A stretch of 64,000 nucleotides of DNA, from contig VWZW01004700.1 of NCBI GenBank assembly GCA_013397115.1, positions 2,465,309-2,529,308 on the forward strand, in the 5' to 3' direction. The notes beneath the pieces were generated by a model. That model ran no database searches, was not told the origin of the DNA, and saw only the letters and a list, made by a program, of their open reading frames with translations. Both the position numbers and the translations under genes were made by a program. This document shows positions 1 through 14,900 of the stretch, one piece after another (the stretch's first letter is position 1; every line of letters starts with the position of its first letter). Source of the DNA: Edolisoma coerulescens. Taxonomy: Eukaryota > Chordata > Aves > Passeriformes > Campephagidae.

Positions 1-2965
1 ACAGATATACTTCATACAGATATACAGATGCAGGCTTACCAAAGTGTCATTTCCAACTAAAATTTAATATGTCACGTAATACCCAAGGATACTTCCACTT
101 CTGCTCTTCTTTTGTGGCTGAATTATAATCACATTACGTGCACACTTGCCTATCATAAACCCTCTGTTCCTATTTCCAAATGTACTATATTACAGTCCTT
201 AATTACTTTCCAAAAAAGATTACTTCATTAAGGTATTTTGGCAATGCTCATCAGTGTAGTATATAAATAAGAGATTAATACACACACAGTATATGCAGAT
301 ATGCTTACAGCTAAACACGAAGTTACATATGAGTTTCTGCATGTATACTTACATATTTATAAACTTTTGCTTACAGTGTCAGATATCTAATATCATTATC
401 TATTAAGACACCGTTTTACAACTTCTTCCATGAAGAAAATGTCCCATAAGTATCTCCATGGACTGAATTCATACTACAGTTTTTCCCCTAGATCCAGTAT
501 GCAAAATAGATTTAAGAGAAGAAACACAGAGATCCCAAATAAAGCACATTTTTCACAAGTAATCTGTGTTCCTGTACTCGACTTTGCAAAATACCATATG
601 AATGTTTTTGGTAAGAAGTATTGAATAAGTGGTATTTGTCCATGGTATTCACAGTGTTCTACTTTACTAGAGAAAAAACTTTGTATTTCTTCAAAAACTT
701 TGTATGTTATATGTTTTAGGTCAGGGAGAAAAATTTTGTCTGTTACTGCTGCAACATCCACAACTTCTTATAACTAACCCTGTAAATTAAAGATCTTTAC
801 CTGAGTTGTTTTTTTCACCCACTCAAATTTACACTTCAATATGAAACATTTTCCTGCCTGATGAGGTTTTTAAACTGTATAGATATTTTAGAGTTTTTTT
901 GGTCTAGTAAACGAGTGCTAAAAACATACAATTAAAAGCATGTTTATTAAGTAGGAATTGCTTGATTTAGAAAACCAAGCAGAGCTTAGATTTTTCCTTT
1001 AAAATGCAAGCCATCTTCACCACTACATCATTTTAGGCCAATCAGAACAGACATGTATTTGGATTTTCAATAATACATTCTTCTCGTATCAGACTGAAAA
1101 CTTCTTATGCCCCAAGCACAAAATCTCTCCAAACCTAACAGGCATGATGTGACAGCAGAAGACTAAACACATTTCTTAGTTTCTCCATGATAGGACAAAG
1201 TGGGGTTTTTTTTCTAGAATAAAAGCTTTGCACTGCAGTTAGGTGCTAAAGATGAACATAGACAGCAGCTTTTTACTTTCAGAGAGTTTTGATCAATGTA
1301 AATCACTGATAACATCACATTAGTTACCTCTGACTGGTATGCTGAAATAAGGTGCACAGCACTAATTTTCAAGGGCTTGCATCCAGACATTTACAGACAG
1401 CAACCATTTTCATTATTTGCACATTCCTAAAATCAGAAAAGATCTTGAAGGCTAAAGAGGGCACATAGAAAAGGCTGGGAATTACCAAGTTTCACGGTAC
1501 TGCACCTTATCACTCTTTCCTTATTAATGCTGATTTACAGCTGCAGAAAGCAACCACAGAGAGTAAATCCTGGCAGTAGCTTGGGGTTCTCTCCCAAAGG
1601 GAAAATGACCAAAGATAAGGGGAACATTTACACAGAACACCTACATGTTTTAAGTTTTTTGAACAAGAATAAATCCTCACAAAAATATTTTAACCACCTC
1701 TAAACTCAACTTCAAAAGTCACACAAATTGAGGGCCTCAAAAAGGATTTTTTTTCTGACTACTGCATCAGCAGCATGAAGGGCAAAACTGCAGGAAAGAA
1801 AGATAAAGCACTGAAAAATAGTGGGGCTTTTCAGTTGAATTAAACAAAAACTCCAACAGCTGCTTTTTGAGTCTAAGGATTGGGCATGTTCCATACAGCG
1901 CTGAGGAAACAAATACGCAGAAATAGATGGTGCACATCACATCCCAGAGGACTTGAGCAGCACCAGCATACTCATCACTTCTTTTCTGGTCTCCACCCCC
2001 TTTATTCTGTCCCTCACTGCTCCTATGCAAATACCACACTTGGCTTAATACACTCCATTATGCTAAGTCCACCCAGCCACCCACATTCATACAACCAAAA
2101 GATATATAACTCATCTTACCTAATATCTCAAAGTATACACCAGCCATAGACCACTAGTCCAGTTGAGTCCTTTCCTAGCTTTACTACTGTTAAAATTGTC
2201 AAATAAAGGTGTTCCAACCTCTGTGGTGAGTTCTGAACACAAAATCTTCCTCCCTTTCCTAATGTCAGGAGGGAAAAGCAGGAAGTACTCCTATTTTTGC
2301 CTTCCACGTTATAGTCTCATGTTGTTCCCCTGCTGTAAGTGCCATTAGCCCAAAGCACCAGTCCTGTGGCAGTATCAGGGAGAATCATAAAATCACCACG
2401 AGGAAGTTTTCTGTTATACTTCCAAATATGCAAGGAGACGTTCAGTTTCCTAGGGCTGCTAAGCCCACAAACATCCAGAACAAGTTTTAAAAAAATGCTT
2501 CATAAGTCTACCCAACAAATGCTTTTAGGCACCAGACTAATATTTTGGATGCCGTATTTCAGACCACAGAAGAAAAGTGATTTATGGTAACCCTAAAGAT
2601 CAGGGAAAATTAGTTCAATTTATAGGCACTTTATTGTAAGAAAATCAGACAAGATGATCAAAAAGCTCCTGTTGGTGTTAAAATCCTATTCATCCAGGAT
2701 GGTAGGAAGCTTCTTCAACAATTGTTTATTCCAACATTGACTACTGAAATAGTGCCAAAAAAAAAAAATAGTGCCAAAACTAGTAGATGATCAGAAATAA
2801 AAGTGAGATACCACAAGGATGACAAAATACAAAGGGAAATGAAAGCAAAATGGTAGGAACAAAAAGCAAAGTACTTTTTAAAAACAACATCTTTATTATA
2901 AAAAAAAAATATAGCTTTCAAGGAGTGTAAATCACAGCATGGCCAGTCACTTGGCTTAATCTAAG

Positions 2966-2984
2966 AAAGAAAAAAAAAAAAAAA
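2966..2984. repeat. Poly-A run
   Basis: An A homopolymer of about 18 bases in VPS13B intron 3. A nearby tandem copy of ATAGTGCCAAAA (2749-2760 and 2769-2780) is separated by further A. Confidence 0.85.
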
Positions 2985-5900
2985 ACAGTAGACATTGCCC
3001 ATATTCTCTTTCTGATATATCTCCTCTGCGATGTAAAACTCAAATGTGTGGTTGTTTCTCGACAAGTGGCTTATGATACATAAGATATGTAAGTTTACTG
3101 AAATAGTTTGGAAGAAGTTATGAAAACTGGTCTCTGAACAACAGCCAAACCAAGGAGCATGAGAAAATTCCCATTAACATCTTGCAGCAATACTTCAATC
3201 AACTACAAAATACTAAGTGGAACTGCACACAGTGGTAGATCTTAGTTCCAGCATTATTAAATGGAAAAAGAAACCTCACTCACATTTGACAGTAAATTTT
3301 AATTTGGCATCTGAATGTAAAAGTATGTCCAATAATATATTTTGATCATATAAAGACAATTACATACGCAGCTATTACTAGATATATAATAAATACTGCA
3401 AGACCTATAAAAGTTATTTGAAACAGGTTTTTCTCCATACTAATGTACAGTAATTTAGATGACTACCTTTTAAACCATCTTTATATCCCACAGCACAATG
3501 TCCAGAATCCAGGTGCCAGCGTGCACCTCAGATACATCAGGAACAACTGGGTGTAACAGAGCCACATGACACAATATAAGTAGAAAGAGGAACCTATGTT
3601 AAAGAATTTCAGATAAGCAATGAATGGTATGTTTGCCACCTCTACACGTCTAGCAAGGTTTGGGTTCTCCTTTTCTCCCTCCTGCCCTTTATTTCTGGAG
3701 GAAGGAGCTTGGTTTCTCAGGCAAAAGAAGCCTGAGTTTCCAAGTTACTTTGCCCCAGTATTACCTTTCAAGCAGAGTTTGGGACATTCTCCAGCTGAGG
3801 GTGGGAGGCCAGCACTGGGGGGAGACTGTACTCATTAAGCATTTTGCTGAAATCCATAGACGTGGATTATTGTAGCAATATTACAAAATACCACCATGAG
3901 TGTATAACAGCAGCTTGTTATGAAATATTCAGTAAAACATTTTATGGAATAAGAGTACAACAAAACCAGCTATAGCAAACCATGCCCCCCAGAGAATCAC
4001 AAAACTACCTGCTACCCGCATGGTATTCTGTGTAAATGCCACTAAGTACAGAATTAAAATGGTTAAGTATTTTCAAATTAATCTTTGGTCAAGCAAACTA
4101 TTGGTTTCAGAATTTCATGAAGAGCAATACATGTCACAGCAAGGAAACACACTGGGTAAAGCTACTAAACTACACAAGTTCTAACAATTGCAGAAGCTGC
4201 TGGGCCACAAACAAGGCGAGGGAAGGGCCACAGAGAGCAGGGAATGAGATAGCCAACCTTGGGAGACAAGGACATGGCAGACTTCTCAGCAGCTACAGTA
4301 TGGGCAGTGAAGCACAGTACAGCTGTCCCCAAGCTGATCTCCTACAGTGACAAGCAGCCTTCTGCATACCCTACAAAAGGCAGTGCCTGGCCCCAGCAAG
4401 AATGAAAATGAGCTGTCCACAGAGCAAACACCAACAGGCAGCTAGTTTCAATATAACCCAGCAAGCAGTCTCTGAATATCTACATGCACTAGAGACTAGT
4501 TTCAAAATCTGATAAGCTCATCAGTTTTATTAGGGACTTTTTCCAGCAACGTACATGTAGCTAGAAGATTGTCTCAGCTGCTGTTATGCAGGAGTAAAAG
4601 AACTGATTTACCGATAATGTAACTCAATGTGTGGGGACATAATATTTGCAGCCTCACACATCATAATAATTAAATAAACAAACAAACCACACTGTGAACC
4701 CTCTGTCCAACCAAATTCCAAGATACGTTACTGCTAATGAGTTTTTTTTCTCCAAGTCTTAGACTATAGCAAAAAAAAAGGTGGAGAAAAATGTTTGCAT
4801 TTTACATTGCTATTGTCATTTAAATTCCCATTTAAATTCATATTCCAAATGACCCTTCTTTATGTTAAATGGAGTATATAGCTTTGTTCTCATGAAAGGG
4901 GCAATTTTAACTAAGAGACTGGGAAAGCAATGGCTTAATAAAATGGATCATAAATGGCATGACATTACAGTGATGTATCGACTTCAGTCTTAAATATTTA
5001 ACGTTCTAGTGAGAGTATTAAGCGGTTTTATAGATATGTATGAGAAGCTTTGGATAAAACATCAAATATTTAAACAGTACATGAAATAGCATTCTTTTAG
5101 AAATTAAAGCTCCCAGAAGAATAAAGAGAAAAACATGACAAAAGTAGCATTCCCGAGAGGGTAAAGAAAAGGCAATTTTTCCTAAAATAAACCAGCATTC
5201 ATTAAAAACTTTCTAATGTGAGAGTTTATAAACAATTTCATTTATAAACAGAAGCATGATAAAGACAACTATTATTTGCATTTTTACTTCCAGAAAAAAA
5301 ATACCAACATCAAAAAACTCCATGCACACTCTCTGTTACCAAACCAAATGAAAGTACTGTGAAACTCCCACAAGAAAGTGTGCAAGTGTTCAATCTTTTT
5401 AAATCATGAGTTTCATCCAAATAGAATCCAAATTTGAATTTTTATCACATAAAATTAAACTCAAAGAGACAGTACTATATAACTTATTTTGTCAGATAAA
5501 TACTTCTCAATCCTTAAGACTCACTAATCTTGAAGAAAAAAACATTTCCAGCTACTGTAAGAATTGGGAAAATTTACCTTTGTCTTCTAATCAGTTCCTA
5601 TGCTAATTTTCAGCCTAGTTTAGATCAGGATTCTGAATAGAGCAAAAATTTACAGAAACTGGTTCAGGACTGCAGAAGTTTCTATGGGCTGGCTTTCTGA
5701 CAGGGAGCGTGCTTATACTACTCATGTCTCGCACTCCTTTAATTAAAACAAAATCAATTATGCAATAGCTCCAATAAATCTCCATCAACCTTCAAAATGA
5801 AGTAGCAATTGAAGCACTGAGGGTTTGTTAAATGAAAGAGGTGGTTGAAGCAGGGAAGGAGAGTTTGGAAAGGCAAGGAATAAGCTCAGGCAGCAGAAGA

Positions 5901-8900
5901 GCACCTTACAAAGCAGCGAGTACGACAGCAAGTGGTGACCTGAAGTACATGATGAACAGAAAGCTGAAAATAGGTCTAACTACCTGAGAGATCTCCTAAG
6001 AATAACTGTCATAATGTTCTAGCCTACCAAACTGCTACATGCATGAGCTGACCTGGATGTCAGTAACATTCCTGTTCTCCTCCCTTCCATGTCTTCCCGC
6101 CTTCTCTCCTACCATTGCTGAAACAAGATCTGAAACCACAGTGCAAGCACGAATTAAAAAAAAAATCTCCACACCATGCAAGACCGATCTGTTGCTCATT
6201 TAGAATCTTTACTGATTAATCAGTATACAGTCAAAACCAAGTAGCACCACACTTCAGTATTTGCTTTTACATACATGGTGCCTTTCAGAATCAGAACAGG
6301 ACACAGATTAAGTCCCTGTTCTTTTGAACAGGCTGCACATTGCAGTGAACCAAAACAAGAGCAAAGGCAAATTATGTGTTTGGGAACATACTTGTGTTTC
6401 CTAATTGCAGGAAAAAAGAGGATAACCTTGCATGAACAAAGCCATTTCTTACTCAGTAACAGCAGTAAACCTGATGTGAATTTATATTCAAGAACAGAAA
6501 CAAATATCAAGATGTGATTAGTGCAAGAAGTTACATCAAGTCAGCACAAATGTAAGGATCATACCACACTTGAATTCATTACAAGAGTATTCAATGATGA
6601 AAACAATCATGTACAGAGGAAGTTATAATGCTATTACAACCTGAATGTGTTTACAAGGCTACTTTATAAATCACTTCAAGCATTACATGTTTCCTTAGAG
6701 ACAGGAATGAAAACTGAAAAGAGCAGAACAATCACCGAAGTATGTCCTTGCTTTCTGCCTATACAGCAAGCATTTTGCACAAATCCAAGAAATATTTTTT
6801 TTCAAATGAAAAACAAAAGTATAAAATACTAGTGTGCGACATGTTAAAGACACAGGTATCACTATTAGGAGTTTTAATTGGGTAAAGATATCCAAGAATA
6901 TTACAATCATAAAAACAGGGATCAAAAACACTAGGACAGGAAAAAAAAAAGAACCAATAAGATCATTTTAAGATGAGGCAGAAGGAAGAGGAAAGAATGG
7001 AACAGGTATGTGTGTGATGCTGTTTTAACTCTTTTCAAGCAGAGCAGGACAGGACAAAGGTGAAAGAAGAAGGGCACCACCATTCAAAAAGCTCAATCCC
7101 ACCACACCATGCTCCCTCAATGTTTCTGTTAGAGTGGAATCTCACAAGCAGGAGATGTCTTCATAACTGCTAGCTGCAATTCCCTCAGCTTTCTCTCTCC
7201 TTGTGGCACTAGCCATCATTTATTCTGGAACCAGCAAACTGCCTAAAAATTGTTTCCCACAAAAGATGAGAAGGGAACACATCAGATTGTTCTCTGCTCA
7301 GGAAAACTCACAAGCCTACTAAATCTGAAATCATGAAATACCAGTGTCAACAGATCATAAAATATACTTCAAGAGCCAGGATCCATCTTCTATTAACAAG
7401 CAACACTCACAGAACTCATACCAATCCCACTGGTGCCAAGGACAGGATAGGATCTTGGTACTAGTATAATCATCAGATTGGTTGAACAACATGTAAAGAC
7501 ATTTTGTATTAGTTTCAAATTAGCTGCAGTTTACTCTTAAACAGAGTCAGAATCTTATAATTTCACCCTAAACTAAGAATCTGTGGGCCAGAATGATCAA
7601 CCTGTATCCAGGTCCAGCACAGCCCTTAGTAAGAGAGGGAAGATGAGTGCTCATGAGCTGGTAATTCTGAGGCAAGTCTGTCCCTCACCAGATACTAACA
7701 TACAGGCCAATTCACTGAGTCAGGCTCCTGAGGTTTCATAACCTTGATCCTTGCTTTTAGTACAAAATCAAGATGAAAAGCGGTGGAAAAAGAAACATTT
7801 AGTTGGACACATCAAAGTACACTTTCAGATTTCTGAAAATTTGCATTTTGCTATTTCTGTTTCAAATAAAGTTTTCCAACATCACTGAAAGCAGCACAAC
7901 TTTATTTTGTCTGATGAAAGTACTCTGCTATTTTCATACACAAGAAAGCATTCACCTGAAAAAAAATGCGGCCACAAGACACACAGGCTCTGAGTGTAGC
8001 CAGTTCTCTCCTCCAAAAGAACATCTCCCTGGTGGTGCCCTGTAACCATAGGATTCATGTACCTCATTAGGCACTTCAGAGAAAAAGACAGCAATGCTGC
8101 TGAGGAAACACAGCCAGGAACACAGTCCAGAATAGAGAACCAGACATCCAGGCTACACTTCACACACAACACAGGAGCAGTTCAATTAGATACAGCTCAA
8201 CATTGAATAGGACCAAAAACATGAGGGCCCTGCTTTGACAAGCAGAAAAATACTGCCCTGCACTGTTTCAAATGCAGTATCTTGTTTGGGGTTTTTTTCC
8301 CCAAGACAAAAGAGACACTAAAAACACCATTTTGCAGAAATTATGTTTTCATCAAAAATGCCAGAAGTAAAATGACTGAGCAGATATAGCATACTCTTTT
8401 TTCAAGCTGATGGGTTATACAGACACCAGTAGAAGTGAATTTCTGACTTTCCTACAACTATATGAACAGTTCACTTGTTTCTACTTGACTGAGAACAGAA
8501 GTGCTTAAACAATTGGTATATGGGTAATAAACTACAATTTTATAAGCTACATTTATGAGAGGAATACTCTTTGATATGCAATAAATGAAGAATAGATTAC
8601 AGTATCCTGACCTTTAGATTACAGTCCTGAGAAGGGAAAGTTAACTGCAGAAGATTTAGCATCATCAAGAACTAGAGGACTTCAGATGAAAAGAACTGGT
8701 GCATACACATAAGTAGATAAAAGATACGTCCACCATTAACTCCAAGCCATACAATTGCTTTCAACTTTTATATGGATACAACAACCATACTTCATTTTTG
8801 TACAAGTCAAGCAAAGTAGAACATCCTTAACAGAGCAGGAAATGAAGTTTTAGTCATTGCACAAAATAAATCAACAAAAATGTAATGTCTGTTGATGACA

Positions 8901-11900
8901 ATGAAACCACTAGCATATGCACTCAGGACTCTGATCTATTCCGTCCACCAGATGCTCTCTCTTTGTGAAAGGCTGGTAAAAAGAATTAGAGAGTTCATTG
9001 TGGCTTAAGCAGATTTTTTTCATGCTGTTAAGTATTTTTCTAAAGTTTTACTGCAAAAATCTTAATGTTCTTAAGGATCATAAGCAAATATTTATGATGA
9101 ACAACTCATAACCCACAGGCCATATGCAGTGTGGCAGGACAATTCATCTAGCTTGTTCCCTTTGGCTGCCTCTCCTAAGAACCTCAGCTGCACACCAGAT
9201 GACTGCAGTGGAGCAGGCAGTCTGCTCCCCACAACCATTTTATCTACGGGGCTTGTAGCCTCTCCCTCATCATATAATAAGCCCATCTTTAAATGCATGC
9301 TGGGAAAAGGGTTGAAGAGCTTCCAGGAAAGATGTCCACTTCCCACTGCCAGAACAATGCATTTATCCCACAACATCATCACTGTCCACATCTGAGGAAC
9401 ATACGGGAAGAGGACCATCAAGAACAGGCTGAATAAATTGTATGGAGTCACCCCTGTCTGCCCTCTTTCTCAGGTCTTCATCAGGCCCTGCTGGGGAAAA
9501 ACTGCAGGGTAGGAAACTTAAACACCTGGAATCCAGTAGAGATACAGGAAGGCAGAGACTTCCAGAAGGCAGCAGAACTACAGACATATACAACACAATC
9601 CAGATGATATTCACCTACAGAAAGTGCTCCAGAAGCTGTGAAATATGACACTCTCCTGCCACTGGGAATGAAAAACAAACCTGAAAGCAGCCCACCCACC
9701 CAAGGACTGGAACACTGCTGTCTACTGTGCTCCCCATAGCAGACAGCAGAGCAACACTGATTGCATTGATCAGGAGGCCTCTTACCTCCTAGAACTGCAT
9801 GGAAAACCACTGCAGTTCTTTGAAAAGTAGTCCTGCCTTACCAACACACTTCTAGAATACCAGGACTAATGATCTTGGGGTTTAATACTAGGTAATTACA
9901 CACTACTGCTGCTGCTGCAGCTGTTAATTCATTTCTGGAAACCCTAAACTAATCTGAAATATTGAATAATGCTGAGAGGTTAACAGGCCTAACAGGCTTT
10001 GATATCTAATGAAACCAAAAGACATTTTCAGCTTTAACTGAAAATACTTGCAAATTAAATAAGTCAAATCAATAGAACCCTTTACATGACAAAATCTTCC
10101 AGAAGAATGATTCACGCGTATAAAATACAAAAGGAAAAGCAGCTTTGCATTGTTCATCCTCCAATTAGGTGCAATATATAAGGACTTTAACTGAAAATGA
10201 AGGATAACACCTCATAGCATTCTGGGCTCTATAGAAATGCATGTGTAAAGGAAGCCAAGTGGATCCCTTGAAGCCAAGGTGAGGGCCTCAGAACATGGTT
10301 TCTTAGCAAGTCAGTGGCAGAACCACTAAAACATGCCGGAGGAGAGGGAAGAAAGAAAAATTCATATTTCTCAATAGAGGAATCAAGTTTGTTCAATTTT
10401 CTCCAGAGGCAAAGAAATAAATATTCACATTTGAAGTTCATACTTTTATAAGAGTTGGAGCAAGCACATATGGTCCAGTGTACTGCCAGTAGCACAGTAC
10501 AATTTCCCTGAGGTTCTATGGCCTGTAAAGAGAGAAGACAATGACTTTTCCTTAGAAAAGAAAGCACACATTTAAACCTAAACATTTACCCATTCTTTTG
10601 GAAGAAGTGAAGCTCACTGAGATTGAATTTATTATTATCCGTAAGTGTTCAAAATAAAACACAATCTACATCACTTGTGCATCAAAATTATTTAGCAGGA
10701 ACCACTCTTCAAATGCAGGTATTGCAAGGTAAGTCACAAGCAACAGGTGAGTAAAGGGAATTCTTCTGCTTAAGTTGTATCTAATAATTTATAATTCAAT
10801 TATACCCTTTTAGAGAAAATACTACTCCTTCCAAAAAGAACAAGCTATAATGTCAGAGTATACTTTGTACTGAAAGAATTAGGAGTATTTTTTCTTTTGG
10901 AATTTTAAGATGCTTTTACCAAAGGTGAATAAATTACAGGATTTTTCCACTACAAAATCTGTAATCATGCCCATTCTCAAATAGTAGGTTCTGCTGTAAT
11001 GAGGAGCTAAAATACATTCCAACAAATTTATCTATGCTTTAATCTATCAACAAATGAGGAAAAACTACTTCCTCTCCAAGGAAATATTTTTAAATGCATT
11101 ACCTCACCTCATTCCCCATTAAACCACACAAATCCAAACTCTTCACCCAACTACATGAAACAAAGCTGGATTGTAGGGTCCTGATTTGATGTCAGCTGGA
11201 TTGGAATAAATCTGGAATTACTCCAAAGTAAATCAATTGAAGTAGTCCAGACCTACGCTGGGAAAGCTGAATCAGAATATGACCCTAAACTTCTAGGAAT
11301 TATGCCAAAGATGATATATAAACCCTTTCTCCCTGTACCTTGGAACAAAGACACTGACTATTGTCATTAAATTTCCTTGATTTAAGTAGGTCAGGGAAAA
11401 AGTTGAGTAAAGATCAGTAAATGGACAGGGATTACTCTTTATCTTTCTACTTTATACAACTGTATCTACACATCAGAACAGGTCCTCTGTACTTTATAAA
11501 GACAAATACGCCATTCACACGTTAGTACTTGTATTCGTCTTAGTAAACCTGTTTTCTGGAACATAAATCAGCAATGTTGTGGTATCTGAGTTTCAACTCT
11601 TACATTGCAGCAATCACTGTCAGTCTCTGTTGCTGTGTAAATGGGTTCCTTTCCAATATTCAGGAATACATACCATGACATCACTCTCAAATACTAATTT
11701 CCCAAATTAACCACAGCAAAAACAAAAACAACCTTTGCTACCTGGTGCACCACCATGAACAGCGAAGACACGCTGTGGCAACCTTATTCTAAAAGCAGCT
11801 GGTGTAGGTTTAAACCCTGAGCTGCCTAACAGCAAATGCAAATTCAGTCTCATCAGTGGTATACCAGCTTCTGCTCTCCAAATGCTTCATATACACCAAA

Positions 11901-14900
11901 GAGAAGTAAAGGGGCTGTGGCAGGGAGGAACAGATCTGCTGGCTGGCTAGCACAGACCAATTCAGTTAGTTTCTTGTCCAGGACTATCCTGCAGCACAGT
12001 TCCTTAAATAGATGAACTCTTGTATCACTCTCCTCTCTTGTCTCCATGGATAGTCTCCCAATACATAAACTTACAAATAGAACACTTGTCATTATCTTTG
12101 TAAGTGTTGGCATTCAGGTTGCTTACATATTTGAAAAATCATTATGTATTAACACATAAGTTTCTGGCAAGATGATGTGCTATTTTCCCTGCTAATTTTG
12201 ATGTGATAACAAAAACATGACATACAGAGCCAGAGAGTTATCTTCAAGGGGACTTGTGTCAGGAATGAACATCCAGAAGACCTGAACAGCCAACAGCCCC
12301 ATCACCTTTTGGAGGTACCAGTCAGTTTGACAAAGTTTTCTTGAACATGAGCACTCAAAGTAGACTTCAGAAAACTCATGTACCTAGACACACAAACCCT
12401 CTTAGTACTCACACATATCCCAGAGGCAATAAACTGTTTAACACAGGTAAACTCATCTGAAATATAACAGGCATATGCAAATCACTAGCATTAGTTAGAG
12501 GTATTAGTAGGTTTTTTTTACCTACTAACCTGTTGACTATTTGGGATTTTTTCCAGAAATATAGCATATTAAGCTGCACTAAAAGCAATTCTATTGCATT
12601 CACATTCAAATCCACAATTTTGAGATCCACAACATACCCCACAGTTCTAAAACACAAGTTAAATCACTCAATGCTGCCTTAGCTCTAATATTTAAATTAT
12701 GCTATCCATTTCCTTGCTATGATGTTGGTCTGTTGTATGTAATTCCTTCAATTCCCTAGCAGCACCGCCACTTCACTGAAAAATTACTGGATACTATCAT
12801 AGCTGGTACAGAACAAAACTATTATTTACATTTCAACAATTCACTTTCTAACTGGTGCTTTGCCAGGAGTTCAACCTGACATTCAGTTTCCAAGTTCGTT
12901 TTGCAGCCTAGAAAGTTCTTATATATCATCTCCTCGTGCCACATAGCATATTCACGTGATTTGCTTTATAAACACCCATAACATTCACACTCTTGAACTT
13001 TCCAGAGTATAGCTACACTATGTATTGTAAAATAGTCTAGGGTCTGCAGTTTTCTAGTGATCACAGAATGTGTGAAGATGGGTCCATGAAAGAACTTGAG
13101 AAAAAAAAAAAGTGGTTTTGTTTGAGGGAAGCAAGTTAAATATACATTGACTACCATTCAGCTGGGCATGTGTGACAGTGCCTGCCTACAAAACAATCAG
13201 AAATTGGCTCTTGCCTGCTCTCACTGCCTTACTAACTATTAATTGATTAACAAATTAATTTTAATGAATTAATTATAACAAATGCAAAACAACTGTTTAC
13301 CTATGTACTGAGTGTAATCCATATCTCCTGTCCTAACTGCTCCTTCTTACCATCAAGCAACAATGAACTAAAAAAGTCAGATGGAAAGTTGTCTTTAACA
13401 GGCATAAATACATACGTACATATATACACCCACACAAAGGTAGGTATGGAGAACGAGCTCCTATAGCAGGGCAGCACAAAGGTAAGTGGGGTTGCTGCTT
13501 CCTCACTTGTTAAGTAACATCACAATCCCCCAAGCAAAGGAATCTAGAACAACAAAGTAGAAAATAAAGAACTCCAGGTTCAATGAGTAAAAGAAGGAAC
13601 AGGGGCTTCCTCTGAGACACTCTTCCCCTTCACATGAGCAAGGCTACTGAAACTGTCAATATTCAAACTACTTCACAAGCAGAGAGGGATATGTACAGAT
13701 TCCAAGTGTCAAAAGGTGTAAGAGGCAGCTCACTGGAGTGAAATTGTATTGCAGGCCAGAACTCATACAGAGATGAGCATAGAAATATGATTCGTCACGC
13801 TGAGAAGAGAAGCACCTGCTATTGGTTAAAACAAATAATACATACTTTGTTAACACAGGCATTTAGCATAGGTTTATTCGTTTTCATGCGCATAAATAAA
13901 GAGAAATGTGCATATCTGGGGGTCAAACAGCTGTTGGCTCACATAATTTGATTTCCAATTTTTCCTTTATTTTCTTAATGGAGCATGACTTACCAGTAGA
14001 AAGCTACAGTCAAATTCTAGAAGTAGTTTTAGAGAATGCTATGGAAGCAGAAATAAAGGAAGGCAGAGGGAGACAGGGAGAGACAAATGGGTTGACTGTT
14101 ACTTGTGCCCTATTTGATAACAATATGTTCAACAATATACAAGTTTCCACAACTAAGATATGGGGAAATGCTTGTCAGAACACACTCCCAAGAACAGCTT
14201 GCACCTTCTATACCAACAAATCTCTAATCCTAATACACTCCAATTCCAGGAAAAGTCTCATAGATTGCTATCTAGCTCTTGTTTTCAGAAGCAGTAGCCC
14301 ATGTGCAACAAGCTCATAACGCTCCAACTTCCAGCAAATGAAAATAAATACTTTCCATCAACAAAGATAGTATTGAAAAAAGAAAAGAACACGTTTATAA
14401 ACATTTATTGATTTAAAACTAAATTTTGAGATTCTGAATTCTCACCATGTTATTTCCCAAACAACTCAGTTTTGAAAACAAATCCATTCTGCTGCTTCAC
14501 TCTCCATGTTGAGCTGCCAATGTTAAAATTGCCAAGTCCATTGACATAGCATTGCAATATAGACACTGGACTTGGACACTCTCTACTCCCAAAACACAAC
14601 TCTTGGAAAAAAAAATAAAGCACTGGCTATAGTTCAGAAAGATCAGTTCAGTAGGTCAACTGACAGCTACTCAACAAATAATTTAGTGGAATGAGACTGA
14701 TCAGACAAGGATACGCTTAGACAACACGTGGATGAGTGAAGAGATTCCAAAAAGAAGAGGAATCAACTTCTACAGCCAATAGTCAAAGCACAGTCATAGT
14801 TAAACTGGAATTTTAAGTAGAAAGGAGGAATCTAGCTAGGAAGTCAGTGTGCAGAGTTTAAGTATTTAAAAAAAACCCAACACACGTAAAAGAACAGGAT

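Noticed and set aside
13906..14319. 137-codon plus open frame in intron 3
   Set aside because: Antisense to VPS13B, no recognised domain, no nearby splice sites of quality.
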